A DNA stretch of 64,000 nt from Pseudomonas monteilii NBRC 103158 = DSM 14164 (GCF_000730605.1 NZ_BBIS01000025.1:1-64000); one strand, 5' to 3'; counted from the first letter of the stretch, positions 26,984 to 33,861 are shown. Numbers and translations are program-made. The notes: generated by a model not told the origin, from the sequence alone.

Positions 26984-28120
26984 TCAGAATGGCGACTCCA
27001 AAGATGCTGCTGCATCTTGGGCGATGGCCCAGTGGGATACGAACGATACACTGTCAGGACGGTCATTGAGCCAGAAGCTGTGGTGATCATCGATGACATG
27101 GAAATCAAATCCTGTGCCGTAGCGAACACGCATTTCGATAGTGTTTTCCAAGATCAGTTGGTCAATGACAGATTGCACCAGAGTTTTGCCATGTAGCAGG
27201 TTGAACAATGTTTTGGCGTGTTCTGTGGTGAATGCCGATGCACAGTGCTTCTGTGTTGTTAGAGCTTCTGTAAGGCGTTTGGAAACGGATTCCAGTTCAG
27301 GACGGTACTCTGCCATGCGTGCAAGTTCAGAAATGAACACAGACGCTGTAGAAGCTGCTGGAGTGAAGTAGATGGGCATTGTGCTCTTGCCGGTAACAAC
27401 ATCAAGTGCCTGTTTCATCTGATACCCATTCAAGCCATTGATAAACTCAACACTCTTGAGTAGATCGGCATGAACGTCATTGTCAGGATCGAATTTCATC
27501 AGCACCTGTGCCAAGTCAGCTTTGCGTGTGGATCTGACAGGTTTGACGGCCTTGGCTTCTTTAAGCATGAATGCTTCACCATGGAGATCGATTAGAAGTT
27601 GTTTGATGACTTCGTGAGGGGTTTTAGTGGTGATTAGAAACTGTGGGTTGGCTTCTGTCAGGTCAACACCTTCACCATACCCGAAATGAGAAGAGCCGTG
27701 AGCACGGTTCATGGAAACTGGAGCAATGACAAGATTTTGCAGATTAAACATTCCGCCTTTAGATGCTGGAATGATGTGGCTCAATTCATAGATACGGCCA
27801 GCATCACCGTTGAAGGCTGCACACTGCTTGTCCAGCTTGCTAAGGGCTAGATATTCGCCTTCGTTGTATGGGGATGCTTCGACAGTGCCAGAACGGCCAA
27901 GATGGTTGCAGAGCTTCGTCCAGAAACTGCCATCCATGTAATCGATGGCTGTCTTAACCACTCTTGGGGATTTCTTCTTTTCTGCTTTTCGATGGAAAGC
28001 GACTCTGCACGATGCAGAACAAAACTTCGACTTGGCTTGTTTACGACAGTTGGCGGCTTTGCAGATATTCGCCTTCTTGGAAGGCTCAGGCTTGTTCTTG
28101 GTTGTTACGGATTGGGTCAT
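26984..28120 (-). CDS. HNH-endonuclease-like protein with N-terminal zinc knuckle
   Basis: This 378-aa protein has an N-terminal Cys cluster (Cys20, Cys25, Cys34, Cys38, followed by His43: FCSASCRVAFHRK) likely to bind zinc. An HNH-type core follows: YELSHIIPASKGG (His115), NLQNLVIAP (Asn126/129) and SMNRAHG (His141). The usual DH pair is SH here, so activity should not be assumed. The C-terminal 230 residues are not recognised. AAGGAG lies 6 bases before the ATG. Its start overlaps the end of the small zinc-ribbon gene by 35 bases. Phages often carry HNH proteins for packaging or homing; here the target is unknown. Confidence 0.72.
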   Translation of the reverse strand: MTQSVTTKNKPEPSKKANICKAANCRKQAKSKFCSASCRVAFHRKAEKKKSPRVVKTAIDYMDGSFWTKLCNHLGRSGTVEASPYNEGEYLALSKLDKQCAAFNGDAGRIYELSHIIPASKGGMFNLQNLVIAPVSMNRAHGSSHFGYGEGVDLTEANPQFLITTKTPHEVIKQLLIDLHGEAFMLKEAKAVKPVRSTRKADLAQVLMKFDPDNDVHADLLKSVEFINGLNGYQMKQALDVVTGKSTMPIYFTPAASTASVFISELARMAEYRPELESVSKRLTEALTTQKHCASAFTTEHAKTLFNLLHGKTLVQSVIDQLILENTIEMRVRYGTGFDFHVIDDHHSFWLNDRPDSVSFVSHWAIAQDAAASLESPF

Positions 28121-28301
28121 TGCTAGCTCCTTGAAGGTCGGCTTGGGATACGGTGTTGGATTGACCTGTGCAGGTCGATTTGTAAATCAGATTGCAGGCA
28201 TGGCAGCACACAGGTTGGACTTTCCTGCGAACAAACTCCTTACCGCATACACGGCAGGTAAGATCTTTCAAGCTGCAAGCACGTTTGTTTTGAACAGGCA
28301 T
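28086..28301 (-). CDS. Small zinc-ribbon protein
   Basis: This 71-aa basic protein carries CRVCGKEFVRRKVQPVCCHAC near its N-terminus, a Cys4-type zinc knuckle (C-x2-C ... C-C-x2-C). The C-terminal 30 residues look disordered. GGAG lies 8 bases before the ATG. It is the first gene after the promoter at 28547-28574 and overlaps the HNH gene, so the two form one unit. Similar knuckles occur in the HNH protein and in the 33040-33237 product. DNA or RNA binding is likely but unproven. Confidence 0.65.
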   Translation of the reverse strand: MPVQNKRACSLKDLTCRVCGKEFVRRKVQPVCCHACNLIYKSTCTGQSNTVSQADLQGASNDPIRNNQEQA

Positions 28302-28603
28302 AAATTTTCTCCAATGGAGTTTGGTGATGAGTTGGGGATTGAGTGACTAGTCAGATGCCAGAAATGGCTACTGGAAAGCCCGTAGAATGCGGCCTTTGGC
28401 TGTGTTAAAACAGGGGGTATGTAGGGTAGCTTAGGGCTAAGCTAACGTCGCTGTAATCGCGTTATATGAGGTTACAGAGGCATGTAGCTTTTGGGCTACT
28501 AAAGTTGGAATTGCTCCAACTAAAACATTTCTACTGCTACATACATATTTTATAACAGATATCCAATATGTCAACAATTATTTGCACTTTATCTGCAAAT
28601 ATT
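28302..28603. other. Promoter region and hairpin-rich leader of the zinc-ribbon/HNH unit
   Basis: This 302-bp region has no gene. Its right side holds the leftward promoter (28547-28574). The roughly 240-base leader that follows contains tandem stems: AGTTGGA/TCCAACT (28504-28522), GTAGC/GCTAC, CTGTAA/TTACAG and AGCTTA/TAAGCT. ATGTAGC can pair either with the nearby GGCTAC or with the distant GCTACAT, so alternative folds are possible. The CTGTAA/TTACAG stem, with GTAAT-CGC, vaguely recalls the core of the 85-bp repeats. Confidence 0.5.
28547..28574 (-). promoter_or_regulatory. Leftward phage-type promoter P28
   Basis: TTGACA (28569-28574), a 16-bp spacer and TAAAAT (28547-28552) on the minus strand. 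Directly upstream (28575-28600) lies a dyad, TTGC-N9-GCAAAT on the plus strand, at the same distance from the -35 as in the promoter at 33745. The two probably share a regulator. Confidence 0.75.
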
Positions 28604-28864
28604 TCAATGTGTTAGTTTCAATGATTCCAGAAAGCTTGGACTGAGGATGGCGAACTCTCCAGCATCTACGCACGTGCCATTTGAGTGCTTTTCCAGGGTA
28701 TTGTGATATTTCTCAAGCACTGTCTCAGACACTTGGATCAGCTTGTATTCTTCTGGAACTGATAGGCGTTGACTGGATTGGAAATCTTTTACGATGAGGT
28801 TGGAGACTTTGTGTAGTAGCAGGTAGCTCTTTACGTCATTTGCATACTCTTTGATCTTTGGCAT
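28604..28864 (-). CDS. Small hypothetical protein
   Basis: This 86-aa protein (MPKIKEYANDVKSYLLLHKV...) has mixed charge and is probably soluble; no family is recognised. It is the last gene of the long leftward unit that includes the tape-measure-like gene, 9 bp after its neighbour. Its stop abuts the operator of promoter P28. Its order within a packed operon, and AGGAGCC (read on the minus strand) before the ATG, support expression. Confidence 0.55.
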   Translation of the reverse strand: MPKIKEYANDVKSYLLLHKVSNLIVKDFQSSQRLSVPEEYKLIQVSETVLEKYHNTLEKHSNGTCVDAGEFAILSPSFLESLKLTH

Positions 28865-28873
28865 CGAGGCTCC

Positions 28874-29068
28874 TTACACGTTGTACATTGCTTTTGCGTC
28901 CCGTTTGAACTGAGATTCAGAGACGTTGTAGTCGATTGCTCGCACCAGATGGCCTACAAGGTCTGGAAACATATATGGCACGTGGTGGCCGTACCAGTCT
29001 TCTAGGTACTTGTAAGCTGCTTCGTATTGGTCATAATGGTTTTTGATTTGGCTATACTGCATTTTCAT
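28874..29068 (-). CDS. Small hypothetical protein
   Basis: This 64-aa protein is rich in Tyr and His (NHYDQYEAAYKYLEDWYGHH) and of unknown function. Its start overlaps the upstream stop by 4 bases (ATGA), the coupling seen throughout this operon, which is the main evidence that it is real. Aromatic-rich small proteins are common in phage genomes, but no homologue is recalled. Confidence 0.55.
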   Translation of the reverse strand: MKMQYSQIKNHYDQYEAAYKYLEDWYGHHVPYMFPDLVGHLVRAIDYNVSESQFKRDAKAMYNV

Positions 29069-29340
29069 TCTGCGTTCTCCTTCTCGATTTTATCCAGAAT
29101 TTCTTTTAGTTCTTGTGCTTGCAGCTTGGTTGGCTTCTCCATGCGAATCACTTGGTTAACAGTCAGATTCATGTTTTCAGCAATGAGGTAGCTGTCTGGA
29201 GCGCGCTTGTAGCCTTTGGCTGTGAGGCTGTCGTACTCTTTGAAGCAGTCTGTGATGTAGTTGGTGTAGATCACATGCCACTTGCCATGCTTCTGGTATT
29301 TCTCTGTAGCTTCGTCTTTTAGCTTTTGAATTTCGGTCAT
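29065..29340 (-). CDS. Small helical protein, possible DNA-binding
   Basis: This 91-aa protein starts at MTEIQKLKDEATEKY, where GGAGAAG lies upstream and the start overlaps the preceding stop (ATGA); the open frame extends 78 codons further but only in another gene's territory. The segment YLIAENMNLTVNQVIRMEK could be a helix-turn-helix, followed by an acidic helix (AQELKEILDKIEKENAE). A regulator of the shared promoter operators is one possibility; there is no direct evidence. Confidence 0.55.
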   Translation of the reverse strand: MTEIQKLKDEATEKYQKHGKWHVIYTNYITDCFKEYDSLTAKGYKRAPDSYLIAENMNLTVNQVIRMEKPTKLQAQELKEILDKIEKENAE

Positions 29341-29615
29341 TGTGGCTTCTCCATGTCTTTGGGCTTTTTGCACTCGCCTTGTTTGTAGCATTCGATTGTG
29401 GCGAGGCGTCTTGTGGAAAGGGACAAGGATGCAATCACATCGAAAGAATTCACTTTCAAATGTGCAACCTGTCTGTCTGTGTAGTCTTGGCTTTGCTTGA
29501 TGATGATGAGGGCTTGTCGCTGATAGTCGTCCTGCATCTTGTATGAATGCACGGAGAGAAAAAGGGTAAAGCAAAACATCAGCATCATGATGAAAGATGC
29601 TAAAGGGTGATTCAT
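29337..29615 (-). CDS. Small membrane protein
   Basis: This 92-aa protein has one hydrophobic N-terminal helix (about residues 6-24, ASFIMMLMFCFTLFLSV) and a charged helical remainder. Its position directly after the tape-measure-like gene and its single membrane segment might suggest a spanin or Rz-like role, but no lipobox, endolysin or holin partner is seen, so I do not assign one. The ribosome site is weak (AAGAG). Confidence 0.5.
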   Translation of the reverse strand: MNHPLASFIMMLMFCFTLFLSVHSYKMQDDYQRQALIIIKQSQDYTDRQVAHLKVNSFDVIASLSLSTRRLATIECYKQGECKKPKDMEKPQ

Positions 29616-29666
29616 TTTGTTCTCTTGTTTATGGTGAAAGGATGAGGGAGCTGAGTGCCCCCTCGG

Positions 29667-31895
29667 TTATTGTCGTTCTGCCTGTTGTGCTCTGGCTTGC
29701 CCAAACACATCTAGAACAGCTTTCTGAGCAACACGCGGAATGCTAAGTTCTTGCTCTGCCAGTCCTGCTTTCATGAAATCAAGCATTTCTTGCTTGTCTT
29801 TCTCCGTTGCACTGCCGTTGATAGTGATATCAAACTTAGAGCCTTCAACCGTGATTGGAGAATTGAACGTTTGATTTGTCGTTGGCATGACGCTGCTGGA
29901 AGACATTTGATCTTGCATCGTCTTGAAGCCTGTAGCGGCTGCTTGCAATGGTGGAAGGTTGGAAGCTAGAGCTGTGTAATCTGGCATATTGCTGAGTAGC
30001 TTGGATGTGTCGAGTTTGAAGTCTGGAAGAGAGCCTAGAAGCCCAGGGGCTGGAGTGTCAGATTTACTATCTTGCCTATCGTTACCGAAAATCCAGTTCC
30101 AGAATTTATTAACTGGGTCGGCTGCTGCTGCTTTCGCTGCTGCTTCCTTGGAGTTATCAAGCTGTACACCTGCGGATGGGTTAATGGCGGGAGCATCCAG
30201 ACTGAATACACCAGACTCGGCAGTGTTAGAATCTTTCTTAACAGAACCATCAGGGTTCTTGCCCAGCAGAGAATACAAGATTGCAGTCTTAGCACGGATC
30301 AAACCTTGGTCGAAATTTTTGAGAGATTCGTTAACAGGTTGCAGGGCGTTGTCAAACTCCTTGCTCGCTTGAATACTATCCTTCAAAGCAGAAGACAATT
30401 CTGCACTTGTGTTGATGTGGTTATCATTCAAGAATTTCTGTGCATCAGCTTGGTTTTGTGCGAAAGATACAGTTTTCTTACGATCATCCAACATGCCTTG
30501 GTTCTCTTTAACCATGAGTTCCATAGCACGTTCATACCAAGAATACTTAACGCCCTTACCGCCTTTCAGGTCTTTGTTGAATTGCTGCAAGGCTTTCTGG
30601 CGGTCTGCAATGTTGTTTTGTTCACCATATGCACGGACAAGGTATGGAGCCATCATTGGCATACGGTCGTTGATAATGTCGTAATCTGCTTTGCTACCTG
30701 TACCATCCGAACTCATCTGACCGAGCTGCTTGTTTAGCTCCTTTGCGTCGTCTCTGGTGGCTCCGCCAATTGCAAAAGCCTGCTGGCGTAGGTTGTAACC
30801 TTTGGTGATTTGGTCAGGCGTTTTGTTGTAGGCAAGCTGAGCCATCACGAAGTTACGGAAATCTTTGGCAGAATCCGTGTCAACTGTGCCCCCGTTATCG
30901 AGCTGAGATTTGATAAACGTATCTCGCCACATCGCTTGCACCTTCGGGTCACGGCTGATGGCAGTGAACATCCCATTGAAGGCTTCTGCACCCTGCACCG
31001 ATTCCTTACGTTGGTCGATACGTTCGCCCAGCTTGGAGACGGCTGTGGATAGCAGGGCTACAGCAGCACCGATACCACCAATCGCACCACCTACAGCCAA
31101 CACATTGCCAATACCACTGCCGAACATGCCAGAGCTTGGAGTTGGAGCGTTCTGACGGGCTTGCCACGCTGCATGACGTTGTTGTGCCCATTGGAACCTT
31201 GCGGCGCTCTGTGTGGCGTTCTGTGCTTTGTTCTGAGCTGTCTGCTGGGCTGCTGCCATCTTGGCTTGCTGTTGTTGAGCACGGTAGTGTGCTTGCTGCT
31301 GAGCGTGATTCATCTGTTGTTGAATACGCTGGAGCTTGGTTTGGGTTGCTAGGTGTTGCTGGCTGGCCTTCTGAGTTGCAGCACGGGTGTTCGCTAGAAT
31401 TGCTTCTAGCTTCGCTTGGCGTGTCAGGGAGGCCGTTAGAGCGTTTTGGCTGGCTAGCTGAGCCTTGGTTGTGCCTTGTGCCTTAGCGTGGCTTGCAGCC
31501 GCTTTAGCAGCTACAACAGCGGCATCCTTCTGGCTCTGTAGAGCAGCATTGTTAAGCTGATGTTGAGCTTTGGTGCCTGCGTATTTCAGTTTCTGTTGCT
31601 GTAGCTCGGCAGTGAATGTCTTACGTTGTTGGTTGCTAAGAGCAGCCTCAGCATGTGCTTGACGTTTGGTGGCTGCATCAAGTTTTTGCTTGGCCTTGTC
31701 AGCCGCTGTTGTGTCAATTTTGAGTTTCAGGGTCTTTGCCATCTGCTTGGAGAGGGCTTCATATTGACGGGCGAAAGCTGCCAGTGTTTTGCTGGCATTT
31801 TTCATCATATTCTCAAAACGTTTAAACCCAGCACTCTCTACATTGAATCTCAACGAGCCTGTAAGCTGGGCTATTTCTTCTTTATGTGCAGCCAT
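29667..31895 (-). CDS. Tail tape-measure-like protein
   Basis: This 742-aa protein has the composition of a siphophage or myophage tape measure. A very long Ala/Gln/Lys-rich coiled coil spans about residues 30-245. A Gly-rich hydrophobic segment follows (about 257-289, GIGNVLAVGGAIGGIGAAVA), then a charged helical region and a Ser/Thr-rich C-terminal part. A tape measure sets tail length and may cross the host membrane; at the roughly 1.5 Å per residue seen in other phages it would suit a tail of about 110 nm. It is the only recognised structural gene of the element. AAGGAC precedes the ATG. A secreted coiled-coil protein is the alternative reading, less likely in this context. Confidence 0.8.
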   Translation of the reverse strand: MAAHKEEIAQLTGSLRFNVESAGFKRFENMMKNASKTLAAFARQYEALSKQMAKTLKLKIDTTAADKAKQKLDAATKRQAHAEAALSNQQRKTFTAELQQQKLKYAGTKAQHQLNNAALQSQKDAAVVAAKAAASHAKAQGTTKAQLASQNALTASLTRQAKLEAILANTRAATQKASQQHLATQTKLQRIQQQMNHAQQQAHYRAQQQQAKMAAAQQTAQNKAQNATQSAARFQWAQQRHAAWQARQNAPTPSSGMFGSGIGNVLAVGGAIGGIGAAVALLSTAVSKLGERIDQRKESVQGAEAFNGMFTAISRDPKVQAMWRDTFIKSQLDNGGTVDTDSAKDFRNFVMAQLAYNKTPDQITKGYNLRQQAFAIGGATRDDAKELNKQLGQMSSDGTGSKADYDIINDRMPMMAPYLVRAYGEQNNIADRQKALQQFNKDLKGGKGVKYSWYERAMELMVKENQGMLDDRKKTVSFAQNQADAQKFLNDNHINTSAELSSALKDSIQASKEFDNALQPVNESLKNFDQGLIRAKTAILYSLLGKNPDGSVKKDSNTAESGVFSLDAPAINPSAGVQLDNSKEAAAKAAAADPVNKFWNWIFGNDRQDSKSDTPAPGLLGSLPDFKLDTSKLLSNMPDYTALASNLPPLQAAATGFKTMQDQMSSSSVMPTTNQTFNSPITVEGSKFDITINGSATEKDKQEMLDFMKAGLAEQELSIPRVAQKAVLDVFGQARAQQAERQ

Positions 31896-31907
31896 GTTCT
31901 GTTGTCC

Positions 31908-32144
31908 TTATGTTAGGTCGAAGAAGGCGTCTAGCATCTCGTTGAATTGAGATGAATCCATGCCCATATACAACCACTGCCATGCTGTTCCCAGCAAACC
32001 AGCAGTAATGTTGTACAAGTCTTCCCCGATGTAGTTGCAGGTGTAATCTGCCAATGCTTGAAGCACATCGGCAGAACTAATGATTTGATCGTATGGCAGT
32101 GCGTTGGCTGGTACTGCTGGAATCCATGTAAATAGAAGCGACAT
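31908..32144 (-). CDS. Small protein immediately before the tape-measure gene
   Basis: This 78-aa acidic protein (MSLLFTWIPAVPANALPYDQ..., ending MLDAFFDLT) has an aromatic-rich centre (LLGTAWQWLYMGMDSSQF). It lies 12 bp before the tape-measure gene, the place of tail assembly chaperones in tailed phages. It is in the same frame as the 168-aa gene upstream, separated by one TAA and three codons, so readthrough would give a fusion. AAGGAC overlaps that stop as its ribosome site. Chaperone function is inference from position. Confidence 0.6.
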   Translation of the reverse strand: MSLLFTWIPAVPANALPYDQIISSADVLQALADYTCNYIGEDLYNITAGLLGTAWQWLYMGMDSSQFNEMLDAFFDLT

Positions 32145-32153
32145 TGTTAGTCC

Positions 32154-32660
32154 TTAGTGGTGAAGGCCATTGCTGGCTGCTGGAACAAACTGGGCACGGG
32201 CTTTCTGTTCAAATTCCTTTGTAATCTCAGCCATTAGAAGTGCCTTACGTTCTTCTTCGCGGCGATCAAATTCCAGTTGGATTTCCTTAGCGCGCTCTTG
32301 AAGCTTTTGTGCTTGTCTGTTATGGGCTTCTACTTCTGCAATATAAGCAGCTTCTGCACGGGCAGCGATTTGTGGAATGTCTTTTTCAAATACAGATTCT
32401 GGTTTGATTGCTACAAAGCTATTCAGCTTATCGTAGAAGACAGGTGCTGTATGTTGAAGTGTCCAGCCTGCTGCTTTCAAATCAGCGTAATGCTCAAGGG
32501 CTTCATGCACTGTAGTGTGGTAAAACACTGTGCTACCTGTAGGATCAAGACTACCTTCGTAAGCTGCTGGTGCTGTTCTTGCACGATCAATTGCATTCTG
32601 CACGTATGCAGCTTGTTCAGTTTTAAGGATGCGGCGTGTTTGTTCTGGCTTGTAAGTCAT
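32154..32660 (-). CDS. Helical protein, candidate tail assembly chaperone
   Basis: This 168-aa protein is rich in Ala, Glu and Lys. It has a soluble N-terminal part (about 1-110) and a long C-terminal helix (AKEIQLEFDRREEERKALLM). No family is recognised. It is two genes upstream of the tape-measure gene, a position often held by G/GT-type tail chaperones. The start overlaps the stop of a 37-codon gene (ATGA). The same-frame neighbour at 31908 could be fused by readthrough of a single TAA. Confidence 0.6.
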   Translation of the reverse strand: MTYKPEQTRRILKTEQAAYVQNAIDRARTAPAAYEGSLDPTGSTVFYHTTVHEALEHYADLKAAGWTLQHTAPVFYDKLNSFVAIKPESVFEKDIPQIAARAEAAYIAEVEAHNRQAQKLQERAKEIQLEFDRREEERKALLMAEITKEFEQKARAQFVPAASNGLHH

Positions 32661-32770
32661 TTGGATTCTCCATTTAGAAATTGTTTAGCAGCGGCTACGG
32701 CTGTGGTTGTTGCTTGACAGAAGCAAGCGAAGGATAAGGCGGATGTGCACATGCAGAAAATTGTAAGCAT
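32657..32770 (-). CDS. Tiny 37-aa membrane peptide gene
   Basis: This 37-codon frame starts at ATG 32770, inside the upstream stop (TGATG), and ends in the next start (ATGA), so both boundaries are coupled. The peptide (MLTIFCMCTSALSFACFCQ, then TTTAVAAAKQFLNGESK) has a hydrophobic N-terminus with four Cys and may be a membrane or secreted peptide. It is too short for most gene finders. The double overlap is the reason for calling it. Confidence 0.5.
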   Translation of the reverse strand: MLTIFCMCTSALSFACFCQATTTAVAAAKQFLNGESK

Positions 32771-33003
32771 CACAGTACCCCTGCTTGGTACTGGAGCGCT
32801 GTGTCTTTGCCAAATAGTTGTTCCAGCTTCTCAGTTAAACGTTGTTTGTGTAGCTGAGCACGAAGCAAGCTATCTTGCTGCTTTTCCTGTTCTATTTGTT
32901 TGGCTTGTGCTTCTGCTGGCGTGAGGTGGCGTCGGCCTCTCATGTTTTCAGCAACTGTCTGTTCTGGAGCAAAGTTGATTGTTACGTTGATTGTGATATC
33001 CAT
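32770..33003 (-). CDS. Small charged hypothetical protein
   Basis: This 77-aa protein begins MDITINVTINFAPEQTVAEN and continues with a Gln/Lys/Glu-rich helix (AEAQAKQIEQEKQQDSLLRA). No family is recognised. It forms part of the packed leftward operon; its stop overlaps the start of the 37-aa gene. AGGAGAAATT (read on the minus strand) lies before the ATG, so expression is likely. Confidence 0.55.
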   Translation of the reverse strand: MDITINVTINFAPEQTVAENMRGRRHLTPAEAQAKQIEQEKQQDSLLRAQLHKQRLTEKLEQLFGKDTALQYQAGVL

Positions 33004-33039
33004 AATTTCTCCTAATGAGTTGGGGGGTTGTCTGATGGA

Positions 33040-33237
33040 TCAGATGGGCTTCTCTGCTTGCTCAGCTAGGAAGGCTTCGATGATTGCTTGCTTCTCAGCT
33101 TCTGCTTTCTCCAGCTTTTTGTTAGCACGGTAGAGCTTGAAGTAGCACGATGTGGAGCAGGTGCGATTCTTGGATTTGTGTTTTGTGATCACTGCCTTTC
33201 CGCAGCACGCACAGTTGATTACGACACTACTGGCCAT
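33040..33237 (-). CDS. Small zinc-knuckle protein, first gene of the leftward operon
   Basis: This 65-aa basic protein has CACCGKAVITKHKSKNRTC followed by STSC, a C-x2-C ... C-x3-C zinc knuckle like those of the 28086-28301 product and the HNH protein. A helical Lys/Glu-rich tail follows (KKLEKAEAEKQAIIEAFLAE). It is the first gene behind promoter P33 and its hairpin-containing leader. AAGGAG precedes the ATG. A regulatory nucleic-acid-binding role fits the place but is not shown. Confidence 0.62.
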   Translation of the reverse strand: MASSVVINCACCGKAVITKHKSKNRTCSTSCYFKLYRANKKLEKAEAEKQAIIEAFLAEQAEKPI

Positions 33238-33306
33238 TTGGTATCTCCTTGAGGATGAATTTGTTAGCGGGAAATGTGCTAAGAATGTTTTTTAAGGGCA
33301 AAAAGA

Positions 33307-33329
33307 AAGCAGACTTTTTGGGTCTGCTT
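33307..33329 (-). terminator. Leader terminator or attenuator
   Basis: AAGCAGAC and GTCTGCTT form a perfect 8-bp stem with a 7-base loop. On the minus strand TTCTTTTTGCC follows. It lies between promoter P33 and the first gene, so RNA polymerase must read through it to express the tape-measure operon. Confidence 0.65.
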
Positions 33330-33744
33330 AACATAAGGATTTGAGTGCGTGTAGCCAGCTTGTGACACGCGGCACAATCCCAACCCATCTGGAGAATTGA
33401 CCAAAGGCCGATTCCAGAACAGCTTGCTGATATGGTAGGTATGATAGGAAGAATTAGCGGTAGTGTTCGCCAGCTACTACCGGAACTGAGAGGAGGCACC
33501 GCTGCCCCTTGCGAGAGTGTCATTGCAAATTGAAGCAATGAAATCGGAATTTAAGACAACATTCGTAGCCAATGTGCTGTCAGCATTGTACGTGATCAAT
33601 AAGAAGGAATTGACCGCTACTGGTAGTCGTCAAAAGACAGGGAGGACTGTCAAACAACTACTAGAGGAATTGGAAGAGAGGGAGAATCTAATATCAGGAG
33701 AGTTGAAGAACCTGACATTCTCTCATCTCCCTTTCTACACCTAT

Positions 33745-33772
33745 ATTATAACACGATTCTAAGATTTGTCAA
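33745..33772 (-). promoter_or_regulatory. Leftward phage-type promoter P33 of the tape-measure operon
   Basis: On the minus strand TTGACA (33767-33772), a 16-bp spacer and TATAAT (33745-33750) form a near-consensus sigma70 promoter. The adjacent operator has TTGC-N9-GCAAAT at 33780-33798 on the plus strand, matching P28 in sequence and spacing. It should drive the genes from 33237 down to 28604. Confidence 0.82.
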
Positions 33773-33816
33773 CAAATAGTTGCGCTAAGCACGCAAATGT
33801 GCTATGAGGATTTGCG

Positions 33817-33861
33817 TTACGATAATGCAGCTTTTTCTATGCAGATGGCCTTCGTGGTTAT
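33817..33861. other. attR: right attachment junction of the inserted element
   Basis: Element sequence ending …TGCAGCTTTTTCT meets host atoE sequence (GCAGATGGCC…) across AT at 33839-33840. TGCAGC at 33826-33831 is the mirror of GCTGCA at 21878-21883, both 8-13 bases from the core. Joining both arms rebuilds an attP with 12 of 22 symmetric positions. Confidence 0.8.

Larger units (their letters stand above)
33238..33796. other. Right-end non-coding region: promoter and long leader
   Basis: This 559-bp region lies at the right end of the element. It holds the leftward promoter P33 (33745-33772), its operator (33773-33798), a leader of about 500 bases and the attenuator-like hairpin (33307-33329). 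A plus-strand frame at 33538-33762 (MKSEFKTTFVANVLS...) is open but overlaps the promoter and is not called. No other gene is visible. Confidence 0.55.
21871..33840. mobile_element. Serine-integrase element inserted in atoE, carrying tail-tape-measure-like gene
   Basis: An 11,970-bp insertion splits atoE. It is visibly AT-richer than the flanks and uses different codons. From left to right it holds a rightward large serine recombinase and a small membrane protein, then leftward genes: a coiled-coil protein, a small serine recombinase, about 1.3 kb without a convincing gene, an HNH-type protein, a zinc-knuckle protein, four small genes, a tape-measure-like protein, and five small genes up to the right end. 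Short genes with ATGA/TGATG overlaps are phage-like. No terminase, portal, capsid, lysis or replication gene is recognised. Precise joining of atoE across the AT core defines both ends. It could be a satellite, a reduced prophage or a distinct element class. Confidence 0.9.

Noticed and set aside
33227..33538. Minus-strand frame covering the attenuator-like hairpin
   Set aside because: Starts at TTG without a ribosome site, runs through the terminator stem and into the next gene.
33517..33762. Plus-strand frame (MKSEFKTTFVANVLS...) at the right end of the element
   Set aside because: It overlaps the -10 of the leftward promoter P33 and lies antisense to its leader; the ribosome site is weak. 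Possible but not supported enough.
21871..33840. Integrative conjugative element or transposon
   Set aside because: No relaxase, type IV secretion, DDE transposase or terminal inverted repeats; junctions fit serine-integrase insertion instead.
21871..33840. CRISPR array
   Set aside because: The repeats in the element are few, unevenly spaced and self-structured; no regular repeat-spacer pattern exists here or elsewhere in the window.
21850..33861. tRNA or tmRNA gene as integration target
   Set aside because: The insertion is inside the atoE reading frame; no cloverleaf sequence is visible at either junction.
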